64,000 bases of DNA from Fibrobacter sp. UWH4 (GCF_900142475.1 NZ_FRAY01000001.1:62001-126000); one strand, 5' to 3'; positions 15,291-24,168 are shown, counted from the first letter of the stretch. A program made the numbers and translations. Notes: a model not told the origin generated them from the letters alone.

Positions 15291-16598
15291 ATGAAAATCA
15301 AACACTTGCTCGCGTTTGCCAGCTGTTGCGCCGCTTTTGGCCTGGTTGCCTGCGGCGATGATTCCAGCTCCAATTCTACAGGGGGTTCAGGGGAAGTTTA
15401 TAAAGAAGCTAAAGCTTCGATAATCACCCTGGATGAACAGAACAAGACGATTGTCGCTTATGAATCGAGAAAAAAAGACTACTGTGTTGTCGATGAATTG
15501 ACCGAAACGGCGTCGTGGAAAACGGTTGATAGGGGTAACGACACCTCGACCGTAGAGTATGAATTTATCTCGTTGGCAGAAAATGAACTTTCGTTTGTCA
15601 GGGACAGCTTAGAACTTTCGGTGAACGGAAATACGGCTGTGGTAATAAAAAATGTGTCTACCTATACAGATGAATCCGGAGCGCAGTATAAATATGCTTC
15701 GACGTTCGGATTCTTTGTAGGTGGAAGTTCCGCTACAATCAAGGGAACCTGGGTATCCATTCCTTGCGAAGAAAACGACGGTGAGTTGGAATGCTTTGGA
15801 ATTGGCGATGGTTGGAAACAGACAACCCTGAAAATATCGGACAACTCGATTTCCTTAACGGAAAGGTATATCCCCGGAGAGTACGATGATGAAGAAGATT
15901 ATGATTACGATGATTATGACTACTATACGGACGACGTGGCTCAATCGGGACTGATGTATTCCATATTGAAAGTCTTGAGCGGAATGCGAGACTATATCAA
16001 TTCCAATTATTCCATGATGGAAAATTATTCCGAAGACATCGAGGAATTGCAGTCCGAACTTGGTATCGTCGTAAGTTCAAAGACAAAAAATGCAGAAACT
16101 TTTGTCCTGAATGGCAAAACATATAGTCTAAAAGTAAGCAAGCTGGTGGCTGATTTTGATAGAAGCGACGACTTCAATTTGGACATGACGATTTCTGCCG
16201 ACGGTAAGAGCTGCAACTTCTATGATGAACATGTTGAAAGTATCAGTAGTTCTACCTGCAAGGCCGATTTGAAGGGATACTACGTTGGGACAGGGTCTAT
16301 CTATGACAATGACGAGAATATCATTGGCAAGAGAGTGGAATATTATTCCAAGGACAATACTGTTGAATTTACGATGTGCCTCCAGAATCTCGCTGGGGTG
16401 ACGAGTAGTGAAACGGAGTATCCTGACGATGACGAAGATAGTTGGATGAACGACGACGAAGAATTGCCGGCATACGATGATGAATATCCGATCGTGAATC
16501 CGCTACTCAAGAAATCCTCTAGCAATAAGTCGTCTGCGGCTCAGTTCTGGAGAAATTACAAACGCAACATGAAGAAACTGCGTACGATTCTTCAGTAA
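15291..16598 (+). CDS. Lipoprotein of unknown function
   Basis: 435 residues, lipobox LVAC (Cys21) followed by GDDSSSNSTGG, the local Ser-rich linker style. The body alternates beta-type segments. There is an Asp/Tyr cluster (EYDDEEDYDYDDYDYY, about 202-217) and a second acidic patch near 380-405 that could bind cations. No known domain recognised. AAGGAG lies 8 bases before the ATG; a terminator follows. Confidence 0.85.
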   Translation: MKIKHLLAFASCCAAFGLVACGDDSSSNSTGGSGEVYKEAKASIITLDEQNKTIVAYESRKKDYCVVDELTETASWKTVDRGNDTSTVEYEFISLAENELSFVRDSLELSVNGNTAVVIKNVSTYTDESGAQYKYASTFGFFVGGSSATIKGTWVSIPCEENDGELECFGIGDGWKQTTLKISDNSISLTERYIPGEYDDEEDYDYDDYDYYTDDVAQSGLMYSILKVLSGMRDYINSNYSMMENYSEDIEELQSELGIVVSSKTKNAETFVLNGKTYSLKVSKLVADFDRSDDFNLDMTISADGKSCNFYDEHVESISSSTCKADLKGYYVGTGSIYDNDENIIGKRVEYYSKDNTVEFTMCLQNLAGVTSSETEYPDDDEDSWMNDDEELPAYDDEYPIVNPLLKKSSSNKSSAAQFWRNYKRNMKKLRTILQ

Positions 16599-16622
16599 TT
16601 CTAGATAAGGAAACTTAGATTT

Positions 16623-16649
16623 GCTCCGGGGTAAACACCGGAGCTTTTT
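16623..16649 (+). terminator. Rho-independent terminator
   Basis: GCTCCGG (16623-16629) pairs with CCGGAGC (16638-16644), then five T. It sits in the short convergent gap before the LTA-synthase-like gene. Confidence 0.85.
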
Positions 16650-16650
16650 C

Positions 16651-18315
16651 TTATGGGGCTTTGCTCTGGAAAAGCGCGTTATATTCGATGGAACCGGAAA
16701 GTTCCCGCAGCAGGTGTACCAGCTGGCGCTCTTTCATGGATTCGACAAGTGTCTTTTCTTCGGAAAGGAGGCTTGCCCCGAAACCGAGCCTGTGGCCTTC
16801 TAGGTTGAACCCCATTGTTTCCAGGACGGTAGGTGCGGAATCGAAGGATGTATATTTGCGTCTTGTTTGCGTGGATGTTTTTTTCGGATTGATGTAGATG
16901 TTTACGAACCTGCGGTCTGATTGCTTCGATACTGGAAACGGGGACTTGGTCATGAACAGATGGTCCCCTGCAATGACGATTTCGGTGTTGCTGCCGAAAG
17001 GTTTTTCCTGAATCCACTTGACGAATTCCCCGATCCTTTTGGAGGTGCAGCTTAGGACTGCGGCGTAATAAGCCCCGTCCGAAGAATTGGCTGGTTTTAT
17101 CTTGCAGCGTCTGTCAAGAAATCCTCTGGGAAAGTGGGTGTCGATGGTCGTGACGGTCATCGAGAAAGGGGCGTGACCGAGGGTGTCCAAAATGCTTTTG
17201 GCATAGTTGAAAACGTCTGCATCGGCAACGCCTGGCCCGCGACGGCGATAGGTTTCGCCCCTGGCCTCGAGTGCTTTTTCGATGTCGTCCTTGTCGTAGA
17301 GTTCGTCTATGCCGTGAGCAAGGAAAAAGGGACCCGTGGCACCGAATCTCGCCGGAGTGCCCTGAACATAGAAGTTGCGGTAGCCAAATTGGTGCAGGAT
17401 GTCGTATATTCCGGGAAGGCTGTCAAAGAAGGTTTCCCCGGTCTTGCCGAAATTGTTCATGACGGACGATCCGCAAAGGAGTGGCATGCCTGTCGTCTTC
17501 GATACCATGGAAGAAATTGTCGTTGCAGCCCCGATGATATTCTTTCCGCCTCCGTACGGAAATTTGTCAGAAAAGACAAGACCTTGTTTGTACAGTTGGC
17601 TGATTTCCGGGGTAAATTTGAGGAATGTGTTCTCGAAAGATTCTACATAGATAAAGACGAGGTTTCGCGTCGTATCGTCGGCTGACACCATTTCGGGGGA
17701 GTAAAGGACAAATTTGTCCTGGTAAAATTTGGAATGGGCTGGTTCTGCGGGCGAGTTGAAATAATAGTCAATGTACTGTTGCCTGGCTTTGGGGGATATG
17801 GCGTTCCAGAAAGGGAAGGAACCTGCGATAAATATGACGATGAATGCAATCGCGAAAAAGACCTTGCGGAATTTCAGGTTCTGGTACAGGTCGCAGATTG
17901 GCCATAGCAGGGAGAGCGACAAAACAAGCGCGTAGAATCCGACTCTGCTAAAAAAATCCTGGATGAAAACCGATACGAATCCATCGACAGGCATCTGCAG
18001 GGTCATGATGGTCAGGTCGGGGTTTTGCACCGGGAAGGTTTTCTTGACCCAAACGAGCGTGGTGGGGAGGGCCAGAAGAAGGAACTGGTAAAGCCAGAGG
18101 AAAACGACCTGGAGCGAAAATTTTTGAGAGAATCGTTCGTACTTCTTTTTGTGGAGGTAGAATCGCAGTGCCGTGTAGAGTATGGTCGCGACGATAAAGT
18201 CAATTACGGAGCAGTCGAAACGGAAATGCTTGACAAATCCGATTGCGAACGCAAACATGACGATGTAGAGAAGGTCAAAAAAGTAGATGAGCAATTTATT
18301 TAAGAGACGGACCAT
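16651..18315 (-). CDS. LTA-synthase/OpgB-like membrane sulfatase-fold phosphotransferase
   Basis: About 554 residues. Five hydrophobic segments occupy the first 190 residues, followed by an extracytoplasmic alkaline-phosphatase/sulfatase domain: NLVFIYVESFENTF (metal and nucleophile region), FPYGGGKNIIGA with a candidate Thr in AATTISSM, VTTIDTHFPRGF, and IVIAGDHLF (metal Asp-His). The family moves glycerol-phosphate groups onto envelope glycans or lipids. The ATG at 18315 is preferred to an upstream TTG because a TAAATTGC box ends five bases before it. Confidence 0.85.
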   Translation of the reverse strand: MVRLLNKLLIYFFDLLYIVMFAFAIGFVKHFRFDCSVIDFIVATILYTALRFYLHKKKYERFSQKFSLQVVFLWLYQFLLLALPTTLVWVKKTFPVQNPDLTIMTLQMPVDGFVSVFIQDFFSRVGFYALVLSLSLLWPICDLYQNLKFRKVFFAIAFIVIFIAGSFPFWNAISPKARQQYIDYYFNSPAEPAHSKFYQDKFVLYSPEMVSADDTTRNLVFIYVESFENTFLKFTPEISQLYKQGLVFSDKFPYGGGKNIIGAATTISSMVSKTTGMPLLCGSSVMNNFGKTGETFFDSLPGIYDILHQFGYRNFYVQGTPARFGATGPFFLAHGIDELYDKDDIEKALEARGETYRRRGPGVADADVFNYAKSILDTLGHAPFSMTVTTIDTHFPRGFLDRRCKIKPANSSDGAYYAAVLSCTSKRIGEFVKWIQEKPFGSNTEIVIAGDHLFMTKSPFPVSKQSDRRFVNIYINPKKTSTQTRRKYTSFDSAPTVLETMGFNLEGHRLGFGASLLSEEKTLVESMKERQLVHLLRELSGSIEYNALFQSKAP

Positions 18316-18371
18316 GTGATGCAATTTAGCATTTGAAACGTTTTACAGGTGAACCAGCCCCTGCGTGTTGT

Positions 18372-18379
18372 TATATTTA
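18372..18379 (+). promoter_or_regulatory. TATATTTA -7 box of the phosphatase pair
   Basis: It ends four bases before the ATG at 18384; no ribosome-binding site. Confidence 0.55.
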
Positions 18380-18383
18380 ACGC

Positions 18384-19139
18384 ATGAACGTTATCAAGAA
18401 AACCTTAGTCGCGATTGCCTTGTGTGGGGCTGTCCTGTGCAGTTTTGCCGCCGATGTCAAACCCTACGTGGAAGCGGACGCGCTCCCGAATGCGCTGAAC
18501 TATTACCCTGCACCCCCCGATACCATGTCGCCGCAGTTTATATATGACATCTCGCAGTACATGTGGGGTAAATCGATGCGTCTCGATTCTGCCCGTGCGG
18601 CCCTGGCGGTGGCACAGGCGGCAGAAACCGTCGAAGAGATGGCCGCAATGTTTAGTGAACCCTTCGGCATGGAAATTTCGGCAAAGAAGACTCCTGCCAT
18701 CATGAATGTTCTTGAACGCGGAATCCGGACGCTTAAGCAGGTGGGTAGCAAGGCCAAAAGACATTACATGAGACGCCGCCCTTACGACCGCTTCAATGAA
18801 CCGACGCTTGTCCCTGCCGAAGAAGAAAGGCTAAGAACAAATGGTTCCTATCCGTCAGGACATACCATTCGTGCGTGGGCGATGGCGTTGCTGCTTTGTG
18901 AAGTGAATCCGTCTGCCCAGGATGCCCTGCTGAAATACGCTTATGAATGGGGGCAGAGCCGCGTGATTGCCGGGTTCCACTGGCAAAGCGACGTGGATGC
19001 CTCCAAGGTGCTAGTCTCGGGCGCCTACCCGAGCCTACATACAAACGAAACCTTCATGGCCGACATGCGCAAGGCCCAGGCCGAATTCAAGAAGCTGAAA
19101 GCCGCCGGGAAAAAGAAAACTGAAGGGACGAAAAAATGA
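18384..19139 (+). CDS. Secreted class A acid phosphatase (PAP2 fold)
   Basis: 251 residues with signal peptide (CSFAAD). Acid phosphatase signature in order: K-x6-RP in KRHYMRRRP, GSYPSGHT (catalytic His), and SRVIAGFHWQSDVD (nucleophile His). These non-specific periplasmic enzymes release phosphate from organic phosphomonoesters. The C-terminus is Lys-rich. The next gene overlaps the stop by four bases (ATGA), so two unrelated acid phosphatases are co-translated. Confidence 0.93.
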   Translation: MNVIKKTLVAIALCGAVLCSFAADVKPYVEADALPNALNYYPAPPDTMSPQFIYDISQYMWGKSMRLDSARAALAVAQAAETVEEMAAMFSEPFGMEISAKKTPAIMNVLERGIRTLKQVGSKAKRHYMRRRPYDRFNEPTLVPAEEERLRTNGSYPSGHTIRAWAMALLLCEVNPSAQDALLKYAYEWGQSRVIAGFHWQSDVDASKVLVSGAYPSLHTNETFMADMRKAQAEFKKLKAAGKKKTEGTKK

Positions 19140-20461
19140 CGAGAATGAATCCTGCGCTATGGGCAATTTCGTTTGCTGGGCTTTGGGCTCTTTCTGCCTG
19201 TAGCGATGGTGATTCGTCTAGTAGTGCGTCCAATAGTTCTTCTGCCGAAAAACAGTGTATCGCCAATTTTGACTGCGGCGACTATACGCTGGAAGGTGTT
19301 GTTGTCTTGAGCCGCCACAACATTCGTGCTCCGCTTTCTGACAGCAAGTCAACCATCGGTCAGCTTACGCCTCATGAGTGGTACGCCTGGCCCGTAAAGC
19401 CCAAGAGCCTCTCGCCGCACGGGGAACTCCTCGAAGAAAAAATGGGTGCCTATTTCCGCGAGTGGATTTCGCAAAACGGTCTGAAGGCCGCCCTTGAAAG
19501 TCAGGGCGACGCCGTGCGCATCTACGCCAACTCGATGCAGCGAACCATCGCGACCGCGACGCATTTTGCGGCGGGCATGTTCCCGAAAGCGAATGTGGAA
19601 ATTGAACATCACTGCGAAGTGGATGTCATGGATTCCATTTTTACGCCGCAGTTTACGTTCCTGAACGATGACTACAAAAAACGAGCCTTGAAACAAGTCG
19701 AAGATATGTTTGGCGATGGCTCGCTTGCGGGAATCGGCCGGAAACTGACTGAAAATTACGCCTTGCTCGGCTCCGTCTTGGATATGGAAGAAAGCGTCAG
19801 CTGCAAGGAAAAGCAATTCTGCGAATTCGATACCGACGATACAGAATTTATCATGGAAGTCGGCCGTGAACCGAGCGTGAAAGGTTCGCTCACAACGGCG
19901 ACGGGTGCTGCGGATGCGCTCGTGTTGCAGTACTACGAAAATGCTGAAGAAAATGCCGATTTCGGGCATAACCTGACTGTCGCGGAATGGGAAAAAGTCT
20001 CTGCAGTCAAGGACTTTTATGGCAATGTGCTGTTTACCGCACCCTTGGTTGCTGTGAATGTCGCGCGTCCGCTTCTGAAAGAAATCTTGAGTGAGCTGAA
20101 TGCCAAGGGGAGGCTGTTCTCATTCCTATGCGGGCATGATTCCAATGTCGGTAGCGTCTTGGCCGCTCTCGGTGTGAGCGACTATACGCTTCCCAAGACG
20201 ATTGAATCCAAGACCCCGATTGGAGTGAAACTGGTCATTGAAAAATGGCGCGGTAAGGACGGTATAGAATATGCCAATATGATCCTAGTGTATCAAACGA
20301 CGGAACAGCTGCGCAACATGACGACCCTTTCTCTCGAAACTCCGCCGGAATCGTACAAATTAACATTTGATGGCTTGTCCGCAAACAAGGACGGTCTCTA
20401 CAAAATGACGGATGTCGAAAGTCTCTTCGAAAAAGTAATCGCGAAGTACGATGAATTGTAG
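19136..20461 (+). CDS. Histidine acid phosphatase lipoprotein
   Basis: 441 residues, lipobox LSAC (Cys22) and a Ser-rich linker. The catalytic motif appears as RHNIRAP (family RHGxRxP, with Asn replacing Gly), and the HD motif as CGHDSNVG. This matches the glucose-1-phosphatase/AppA phytase branch of histidine acid phosphatases. It is probably surface anchored and works with the preceding class A phosphatase in phosphate scavenging; the substrate (sugar phosphate or phytate) is not decided by sequence. A terminator hairpin follows. Confidence 0.9.
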   Translation: MTRMNPALWAISFAGLWALSACSDGDSSSSASNSSSAEKQCIANFDCGDYTLEGVVVLSRHNIRAPLSDSKSTIGQLTPHEWYAWPVKPKSLSPHGELLEEKMGAYFREWISQNGLKAALESQGDAVRIYANSMQRTIATATHFAAGMFPKANVEIEHHCEVDVMDSIFTPQFTFLNDDYKKRALKQVEDMFGDGSLAGIGRKLTENYALLGSVLDMEESVSCKEKQFCEFDTDDTEFIMEVGREPSVKGSLTTATGAADALVLQYYENAEENADFGHNLTVAEWEKVSAVKDFYGNVLFTAPLVAVNVARPLLKEILSELNAKGRLFSFLCGHDSNVGSVLAALGVSDYTLPKTIESKTPIGVKLVIEKWRGKDGIEYANMILVYQTTEQLRNMTTLSLETPPESYKLTFDGLSANKDGLYKMTDVESLFEKVIAKYDEL

Positions 20462-20481
20462 TGGATGTCGAATGAATAAGA

Positions 20482-20511
20482 AAAACGCAGGCTCGATTGA
20501 GTCTGCGTTTT
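20482..20511. terminator. Terminator hairpin, AAAACGCAG type
   Basis: AAAACGCAG pairs with CTGCGTTTT. A near-identical hairpin recurs at 26793-26822, so it is a repeated terminator cassette. The stretch 20512-20725 holds small hairpins (for example GTCGCC/GGCGAC near 20650) but no gene. Confidence 0.75.
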
Positions 20512-20725
20512 AAGTTTATCGAGTGTCGCCCTGGAGTAGCCCGCAGGGTGAATGATCGGTGCCACGAGCTTGCAATTTGCATTGTAAAAGAAATTTTGCT
20601 TAAATATGTGGCTTTTTGAGGGGCTAAAAGCCTACTAATACATAGAAGTCGCCTGGCGGGCGACCAAAATCGGCAACAGACGGCCTAAATTCATTTTGTT
20701 TTTGAATAAGTAGAGCAGACGATGC

Positions 20726-20733
20726 TATATTTA
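20726..20733 (+). promoter_or_regulatory. TATATTTA -7 box before the structured leader
   Basis: TAnnTTT match about 30 bases before the first stem of the structured region. It predicts a transcript start near 20738-20742. Confidence 0.45.
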
Positions 20734-20737
20734 TGGA

Positions 20738-20984
20738 GACATAATGTTTTTAGAGTAGAATCTTGTTCCTGTATTGAAAAGTCTGGTAAACTTGATGTTA
20801 GCAGGGAACAGGACGTTACTCGCACCCATGTGGTGCGGGTCGTCTGTTGCTTATCGCTAACGGGTTACCAGAGCCTTCAATACGTAAGCCTGCGACTTCG
20901 CACCTTTTTTGTATCCCGAAAACGTGCGAACATAGCAGGGCTAGGTTCAAATTCCTCTCACAAGCCGCCTTTGGCGGAAAGGGT
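20738..20984 (+). ncRNA. Candidate structured RNA / cis-regulatory leader with pseudoknot
   Basis: Stems seen directly: TGTTCCTG (20764-20771) with CAGGGAACA (20802-20810, one bulge); TCTGGTAA (20782-20789) with TTACCAGA (20865-20872), which crosses the first stem and makes a pseudoknot; a 9+4 bp hairpin at 20812-20844 (GACG, ACTCGCACC against GGTGCGGGT, CGTC); TTCGCAC (20897-20903) with GTGCGAA (20924-20930); GAACATAGC/GCTAGGTTC (20928-20948); and CCGCC/GGCGG (20965-20977) just before the ribosome-binding site of the next gene. It is not recognised as tmRNA, RNase P, 6S or SRP RNA. It could be a leader that controls the membrane-protein gene at 20990. Confidence 0.4.
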
Positions 20985-20989
20985 GATGT

Positions 20990-22045
20990 ATGAAAAAGAA
21001 GGTTATGGCAGTCATTTCAATCGTTGTTCTCGTCTCTATTCTGATCTTTGTTTTCCTTAAATTTTTCTTGAATGTTCTTACCGCTTGTGTTGTAGCTTTT
21101 GTAATTGTTGTGGCGTTGAGTATTTTTATCATTCTTTTTCTGAAAAAGAGATATGTCTTTGAAGACTCATTTATTGATTTTTTTAAGGATAATTGGTTTA
21201 TCGTATTGTTTTTAATGTTTTTTGGTTGGGGTGGCTTATGCTTGTTATTCCTTCAAATTGAAAATATTCCACCTGAGAAAACCGTTGAAATAATTCAAGC
21301 ACAAAGACTACCTAATAAAGAAATCACAAAACGAATATCATGTGATTCAATTCAACGTTTTATAGAGCAAGATGTATCTGTTGATTCTGTCAAGCATTAC
21401 CGATACAGGTGGGGCGTTATGAGAAATCATATTGACACGATAAAACATAAGACTCCAAGTTATGTATACGCTTTTTTAAGGAAAGAATACAATTTGAAAC
21501 AAGATACCATTCTTGGGGGGTATACATTTAAATGTGGTGAAAAAACGCTTGTTGATGTTCAAGAACGATATTTTGAAGGTAGCAAATATAAGCCTTTTAC
21601 AAGACTCATTATAAGTGAATATAATGAAAATGGGTTTAGAACATATTCAGAATTTAGAAATTCTCCACAGTCTGAAAATGATGATTCTAGTCTTTATGAC
21701 CTGTTCTTTGATGGAGCGCAAGCTCAGTGGAGCCACACTATAAATGTTCCTCGGTTCTACTGCTCGCTTGCTTCTGGAAAGACCTCTGGTTATTATGCTA
21801 CATACGCGGAAGCGCAAAATTATTGCGATGAAATTTGTAAAAAATCAGCAGATAAACTATTGTCTGGTTTTGACTATACACAATACAAAGCCTGTTTGTC
21901 TACGTTGGATGTTTATCGCTCCTATAAAGAGGAAATTGTTCCTTGTGGTGTCGCAAAAATAACGGTTAATAGGAAACGTGGCTTTTTATCTAGGCGTCCA
22001 TATTCTTGTAATTCGACTGGAACATGGGAAATGATTAGAGAATGA
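20990..22045 (+). CDS. Hypothetical membrane protein with three N-terminal helices
   Basis: 351 residues. Three hydrophobic segments in the first 90 residues (about 5-28, 31-52, 68-88), then a soluble domain rich in Lys, Glu and aromatics with a cysteine-rich end (YCSLAS, YCDEICKKSAD, YKACLS, YSCNSTGTW). Base composition is clearly more AT-rich than the flanks, suggesting transfer. Family not recognised. AAAGGG precedes the ATG, directly after a hairpin of the structured leader. Confidence 0.75.
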   Translation: MKKKVMAVISIVVLVSILIFVFLKFFLNVLTACVVAFVIVVALSIFIILFLKKRYVFEDSFIDFFKDNWFIVLFLMFFGWGGLCLLFLQIENIPPEKTVEIIQAQRLPNKEITKRISCDSIQRFIEQDVSVDSVKHYRYRWGVMRNHIDTIKHKTPSYVYAFLRKEYNLKQDTILGGYTFKCGEKTLVDVQERYFEGSKYKPFTRLIISEYNENGFRTYSEFRNSPQSENDDSSLYDLFFDGAQAQWSHTINVPRFYCSLASGKTSGYYATYAEAQNYCDEICKKSADKLLSGFDYTQYKACLSTLDVYRSYKEEIVPCGVAKITVNRKRGFLSRRPYSCNSTGTWEMIRE

Positions 22046-22087
22046 AGATTAAGCAAATGTCATGAAATTTAACAAAGGAAAGTAACG

Positions 22088-22528
22088 ATGTCTTTCATTG
22101 ACGATATGTTTTCGCCGCATCCCCAAAGGGATGAAGTGCTTTTTGCCGTAGTCAGTGGCGGAAATTGGGGACGTTTGCCTTCTGGATACGTCTTGTGTTC
22201 CGATGGACGAATCTATTTGTATAAAAAAGCCACGTTAAACACCTCATGGAATCTGCTTGGAACGAATTCAAAAATGGCAGAAGAGGTTGCGGAGTTAATA
22301 AAGGTGAACGACAATCGGATTTCGGCATTGCCGGAGGATACATTTTGCCAAGGCATTACGGATGGCTGCTTTACAGAAATCCTTTTTTCGGGAAAACACT
22401 GTGTGTCGTATATGATAGAACATTGCCCTGATACAGAAGAAATAATCTTCTGGCACAATGAAATCGTTCGTTGCATTAGAGAATACGGTTATCTTCAAGA
22501 TTATCCCCTTTTGGAACGGCGTTCTTAA
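22088..22528 (+). CDS. Hypothetical cytoplasmic protein
   Basis: 146 residues beginning MSFIDDMFSPHPQRDEVLFAVVSGG. No signal peptide or membrane helix. A beta-rich N-half with GYVLCSDGRIYLYKK looks like a small sensor or immunity-type fold (SUKH-like proteins share such patterns), but this is a guess. AAAGGAAAG precedes the ATG. It lies in the AT-rich island between the membrane protein and a decayed nuclease gene. Confidence 0.6.
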   Translation: MSFIDDMFSPHPQRDEVLFAVVSGGNWGRLPSGYVLCSDGRIYLYKKATLNTSWNLLGTNSKMAEEVAELIKVNDNRISALPEDTFCQGITDGCFTEILFSGKHCVSYMIEHCPDTEEIIFWHNEIVRCIREYGYLQDYPLLERRS

Positions 22529-22560
22529 GAGAATGACTAAATGACATTACGGACCCGATT

Positions 22561-23208
22561 ATGTTCGGGCTCGTATTCAGCAACAAGCATATCGCGAAGC
22601 CTTTTATTGAGCACTTGCTGAACATCAAAATTGATCATTTGGAAACGCCAATTCCAGAGGCGGTTTTGAGTTACGATGCAGAACATAAGGGCGTTCGTTA
22701 CGATGTCTTCGCGCTTTCGAAGGGCGGTTATTACACCAGTCTCAAGGAACAATATGTCATCTTCTTGTGCCCTATGGATATTTTTGGACGTGGGCATCCC
22801 TGTTATCATTTCGAAAACAGGGCAAGTGAAGATCCGAGTATTACTTTGGGAGACCTTTCTTACAAAAATTTTTATATCTTTAAGAGGTACGAGAAGTTTA
22901 CAGACCCGGTTGTCAAGGCGTACATGAAGTACTTTGCGACTAGGAATGCGGACTCTCGTGAAACAAAAACCATCAACGACCAGGTGTCTCTTTACAAGGC
23001 CGATACTCTCATTAGGAACAAGTATATGACTTACGAATTCGACCTTCATGAAAGCGAAGAAAAGGGCAAAACCAAAGCTCAAGTTGAAACTGCTGTAACC
23101 ATGCTTGCAGATGGTGAACCTGTCGAAAAAATCGTCAAGTATTCGCGACTTTCCGAAGAGGAAGTGCTTAAATTGCGTGAATCTAGCATGGAATCGGCAA
23201 CAAAGTAA
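22561..23208 (+). pseudogene. Rpn/PD-(D/E)XK nuclease-family transposase-like gene, decayed
   Basis: 215 residues similar to the Rpn-type nuclease family: start (DPI)MFGLVFSNKHIAKPFIEHLLNIKID, core KGVRYDVFA, then YVIFLCPMDIFGRGHPCYHFENRASEDPSITLGD. Family members have about 40 residues between RxDV and YVIF that include the E-x-Q catalytic strand and an RSRYYQ segment. Here the sequence jumps from YDVFALSKGG to YYTSLKEQYVIF, so the active site is deleted. The conserved N-terminus (DITDPI) is in frame before the ATG but has no start codon, consistent with a small deletion there. Confidence 0.7.
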
Positions 23209-23224
23209 TTTAAGATTGTCCCGT

Positions 23225-23258
23225 AAAAAACGCCTTGCTACATTTCTGTAGCAAGGCG
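23225..23258. terminator. Strong hairpin terminator
   Basis: CGCCTTGCTACA (23231-23242) pairs perfectly with TGTAGCAAGGCG (23247-23258). An A6 run before it gives a T-run on the minus strand, so it would end the thrS fragment that lies to its right. Confidence 0.75.
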
Positions 23259-23270
23259 AAATGTTTTAGA

Positions 23271-23365
23271 TCCTGCTCCTTCGAACCTAACTCAACTAAG
23301 GCTACAAGTAGCCAAGTTTCGTATATCAACTTCGGCGCAACGCGCCTCCGTTCAGGATGACAATT
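23271..23365. repeat. Intergenic repeat-like stretch
   Basis: It contains GGCTACAAGTAGCC and CTTCGGCGCAACGCGCCTCC palindromic bits and ends TTCAGGATGACA, like the CCAGGATGAC part of the 169-bp repeat at 124-500. No gene. Confidence 0.4.
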
Positions 23366-23887
23366 TGCGACTAGCGCACAACCTTGCGGTCTTCGGCGGT
23401 CATTTCGAGGAACTGGGCAACGGTCATTTGACCCTTATCACCTTCCTTTCTCTTGTTGACAGCGATGAGACCTTCAGCCTGTTCCTTTTCGCCTACAATA
23501 ATCTTGTACGGCACCTTCTGTAGTTCGCACTGGCGGATCTTGTAGCCGAGCTTCTCATTCGACTCATCCACTTCCACGCGGACGCCGGCGTTCACGAGTT
23601 CCTTTTCCACGGACTTCGCGTAGTCGACGAACTTCTCGGAAATCGGGAGCACGCGGGCCTGAACCGGAGCGAGCCACAGCGGGAAATCGCCCATAAATTC
23701 TTCAATCAAAATGCCGAGGAAGCGTTCGATGGAACCGACTGCGGCGCGGTGCAGCATCACCGGCACATGCTTCTGGTTGTCCTTGCCGACATACTCGGCA
23801 CCCAGGCGCATCGGCAAGTTGAAGTCCACCTGAATCGTACCGCACTGCCAGTCACGTCCGAGGGAATCCTTCAAAGTGAATTCAAGG

Positions 23888-23966
23888 TTGACGCCGATGG
23901 CGTCCATGGCTGCACTCGGTCATAGAAAAATGCAAGCATTTTTCTGCGACACTCGTTTTGCACACT
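23888..23966 (-). repeat. Double-palindrome element A1
   Basis: Insert in thrS copy A. First palindrome GACGCCGATGGCGTC, then CTCGGTCAT, second palindrome AAAAATGCAAGCATTTTT, then GCGACACTCG and TTGCAC. Confidence 0.8.
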
Positions 23967-24087
23967 TTTCGGGCCGTAGAAGGCTCCTTCACCCGGGTTC
24001 AGGATGTAGTCGAGGCCAGCGAGCTTCGTTGCTTCGGCGAGGGCGGCTTCAGCCTTGTCCCAGATTTCGTCGGAACCCACGCGCTTT

Positions 24088-24168
24088 GGACGCCTTTGGC
24101 GTCTGCGCTTCGCCTCAGCAATGAAAACAAACGAGTTTGTTTTCGCTGCATTCGGCTTGTGCGCTACT
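24088..24168 (-). repeat. Double-palindrome element A2
   Basis: Insert in thrS copy A. First palindrome GACGCCTTTGGCGTC; second palindrome AAAACAAACGAGTTTGTTTT; a diverged ending (CATTCGGCTTGTGCGC). Confidence 0.75.

Noticed and set aside
20940-20965. tRNA or tmRNA 3' end suggested by GGTTCAAATTCCTCTCAC
   Set aside because: The flanking bases do not form a 5-bp T-stem and no acceptor, D or anticodon arm can be drawn; no tmRNA 5' sequence is present. The segment fits better as part of the hairpin at 20928-20948.
20738-20984. Retron msr-msd, group I intron or RNase P RNA as identity of the structured region
   Set aside because: No reverse transcriptase gene follows, and neither group I P7/R-S sequences nor the RNase P CR-I and ACAGAAA motifs were found.
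20722-21060. 112-codon ORF through the structured leader
   Set aside because: It runs across the strong RNA stems and overlaps the start of the membrane-protein gene; composition is not protein-like and no ribosome-binding site is present.
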